From the NCBI GenBank assembly GCA_030041195.1, contig JASHOI010000511.1:1-6497 (forward strand): a DNA stretch of 6,497 bases, read 5' to 3'. The first letter of the stretch is position 1; every line of letters begins with the position of its first letter. Both the position numbers and the translations under genes were made by a program. Shown one piece after another: positions 5,525-6,497 of this stretch. The DNA is from Streptosporangiaceae bacterium (GTDB lineage: Bacteria; Actinomycetota; Actinomycetes; Streptosporangiales; Streptosporangiaceae). The notes under the pieces were generated by a model. It was not told where the DNA came from, made no database searches, and saw only the letters and a program-made list of their open reading frames with translations.

Positions 5525-6401
5525 CAGCCCGGTAGTCGCGGACCAGGTCCAGGTAGCGCGCTGCGACGGCCTGGACAGCGACGTCCCGGTCGCCCCCGTC
5601 GGCAAACCGGCGCAGCGCGTCCCACCAGATGGTTCGGCCGACGGCGAACCCGGTAAAGCCATCGGTCGCCGCCGCAATGGCCAGCCAGCGCCGCACGGCA
5701 CCGTCGTCGGCCCCCCGGCCGAGGACGAGGCACCCGGCGCCCGGGTCGGCGGAGCGCACCGCGCCGGCGATCCGCGCCGCATCGTCCCTGGACTCCGGTC
5801 CCTCGATTTTCCACAGTGCCGGCCGCAGTCCGTCACCAGCGATCTGGCCAATGGCCTGAACGGTCAGCCCCGCCCTGGTCTCGCGGTCGAACCGGCTCTG
5901 GTCGTGGCCGACGGCGGCGAGCTGGGCGGGTTCCGGTGGCACCAGGAGCTCGAGCATGAGCCGCTCCGGCCGGCCCTCGAGCCAGTCCCAGAGTTTGCGC
6001 AACCGGGCCCGCTGCCTGGCGTTCATCGCTTCGTCGCCGCCGGGGTTGTAGCGGATCAGGACCTTCACGTAATCGGGACGGCAGGCCGTGATGATGCGGT
6101 CGGGATGGCCGCCGCACAGGTAACGGAGCTCGGCCCGGCCGCTCTCCTCGACCGGCATCGCGACGCCGATGCCGCCGGCTTGTGCCTCGGGCACGAACTG
6201 GCCGCCGTACTCATCGTCGATGAGCAGGACGGCGCGGTCCGGGCTCACCTGCGGCGCCACCGCGATGAGCGCGTCGGCGACAACGCCCTTGGCCGCGACC
6301 ATCGTCGCGCGCTGCTCGGGCGTCGGCGGCCCGGCCAGGTGCATGAAGTCGCGCCGCAGCGAGTTGCGGTGGTCGAACGCGAGCGCGAAGGTCTGCGTCA
6401 C
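5517..6401 (-). CDS. DUF2090-family protein, aldolase-like (stand-alone)
   Basis: Cytoplasmic protein, 294 residues, recognised as the DUF2090 family (often named 2-deoxy-5-keto-D-gluconate-6-phosphate aldolase domain). In some bacteria this domain is fused to the C-terminus of IolC-type PfkB kinases. Motifs in order: ALAFDHR (6-12), LLIDDEYGG (59-67), the Glu-rich AMPVEESG (81-88), YVKVLIRYNPGGDEAMN (111-127), LMLELLVP (148-155), LWKIEGPES (196-204), CLVLGRGADD (224-233) and GFAVGRTIWWDALRRF (251-266). The alternating strands and helices suit a TIM barrel. Lys198 in WKIEG is positioned like the Schiff-base Lys of LacD-type class I aldolases; this is an inference, and Lys113 is an alternative. 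The GTG start has a weak GGTGAG upstream and overlaps the preceding gene by 4 bp (GTGA). Its last 8 bp overlap the second permease. It is probably the cleavage partner of the locus kinase. Confidence 0.88.
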   Translation of the reverse strand: MTQTFALAFDHRNSLRRDFMHLAGPPTPEQRATMVAAKGVVADALIAVAPQVSPDRAVLLIDDEYGGQFVPEAQAGGIGVAMPVEESGRAELRYLCGGHPDRIITACRPDYVKVLIRYNPGGDEAMNARQRARLRKLWDWLEGRPERLMLELLVPPEPAQLAAVGHDQSRFDRETRAGLTVQAIGQIAGDGLRPALWKIEGPESRDDAARIAGAVRSADPGAGCLVLGRGADDGAVRRWLAIAAATDGFTGFAVGRTIWWDALRRFADGGDRDVAVQAVAARYLDLVRDYRAAT

Positions 6402-6497
6402 AGGTCGCTCACCGCGGTGCTCGCTTCCAGCTCGGCGACATCCTCGGCGCTCACGACCCCGGCGACCGGCTGCCGCACCGCCGCGGCGGACATCGCC
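6398..6497 (-). CDS. C-terminal end of an unidentified protein (partial)
   Basis: A leftward frame is open from the right edge to a TGA at 6400-6398. It gives 32 residues that include the stretch VAGVVSAEDVAELEASTAVS and end in Asp-Leu. Its stop overlaps the GTG start of the DUF2090 gene by 4 bp (GTGA), the standard sign of a coupled operon, which is the main reason for calling it a gene. The acidic Ala/Val/Glu composition fits a soluble protein C-terminus. The family is not recognisable. As the next operon member it may be another enzyme of the same sugar pathway. Confidence 0.5.
   Translation of the reverse strand, partial: AMSAAAVRQPVAGVVSAEDVAELEASTAVSDL

Noticed and set aside
4577..5851. 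Long minus-strand open frame (424 codons) opposite the second permease
   Set aside because: Antisense shadow of a clear permease with conserved EAA loop. The translation is a run of Arg, Gln, Asp and His, typical of reversed high-GC coding sequence.
1..6497. CRISPR arrays, tRNA or rRNA genes, insertion sequences, phage or toxin-antitoxin genes
   Set aside because: I saw no regularly spaced repeat array, no cloverleaf or rRNA-like segment, and no transposase or integrase motifs; the window is filled by ordinary sugar-metabolism genes.

Overview
This is a high-GC window whose codons mostly end in G or C, with several GTG starts and strong GGAGG-type ribosome binding sites. Together with a lipoprotein sugar-binding protein and a two-permease ABC transporter that has no ATPase gene beside it, this points to an actinomycete. 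Genus cannot be decided from the sequence.

Layout, left to right: (1) positions 1-89 hold the last codons of an unidentified plus-strand gene. (2) Positions 90-290 are non-coding, between converging genes, with a 7-bp inverted repeat that may act as a terminator and a tandem G-rich 15-bp repeat. (3) A leftward operon holds a DeoR-family regulator (1294-2088) and a PfkB-family sugar kinase (291-1304); the two overlap by 11 bp. (4) A 235-bp divergent regulatory region (2089-2323) is locally AT-rich and full of short direct and inverted repeats. It carries a plausible sigma-70-type promoter for the rightward operon and a perfect hairpin in that operon's 5' leader. (5) The rightward operon encodes a sugar-binding lipoprotein (2324-3655) and two MalF/MalG-type permeases (3720-4601 and 4601-5524). 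(6) A leftward gene (5517-6401) encodes a stand-alone DUF2090 protein, related to the C-terminal domain of some IolC-type kinase fusions and probably a class I aldolase-like TIM barrel. It overlaps the second permease tail to tail by 8 bp. (7) Its upstream partner runs off the right edge (6398-6497) and overlaps it by 4 bp (GTGA).

Taken together this reads as a carbohydrate catabolic island. A lipoprotein captures a sugar or sugar-like polyol, the two permeases import it (probably driven by a shared MsiK-type ATPase encoded elsewhere), the PfkB kinase phosphorylates it or a derivative, and the DUF2090 protein is a candidate for aldol cleavage. The DeoR protein probably senses a phosphorylated intermediate and controls the divergent promoters. 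The substrate cannot be read from the sequence. The most interesting points are the kinase plus separate DUF2090 pairing, which mirrors a known protein fusion, and the dense, apparently undescribed repeat and hairpin architecture of the divergent region.
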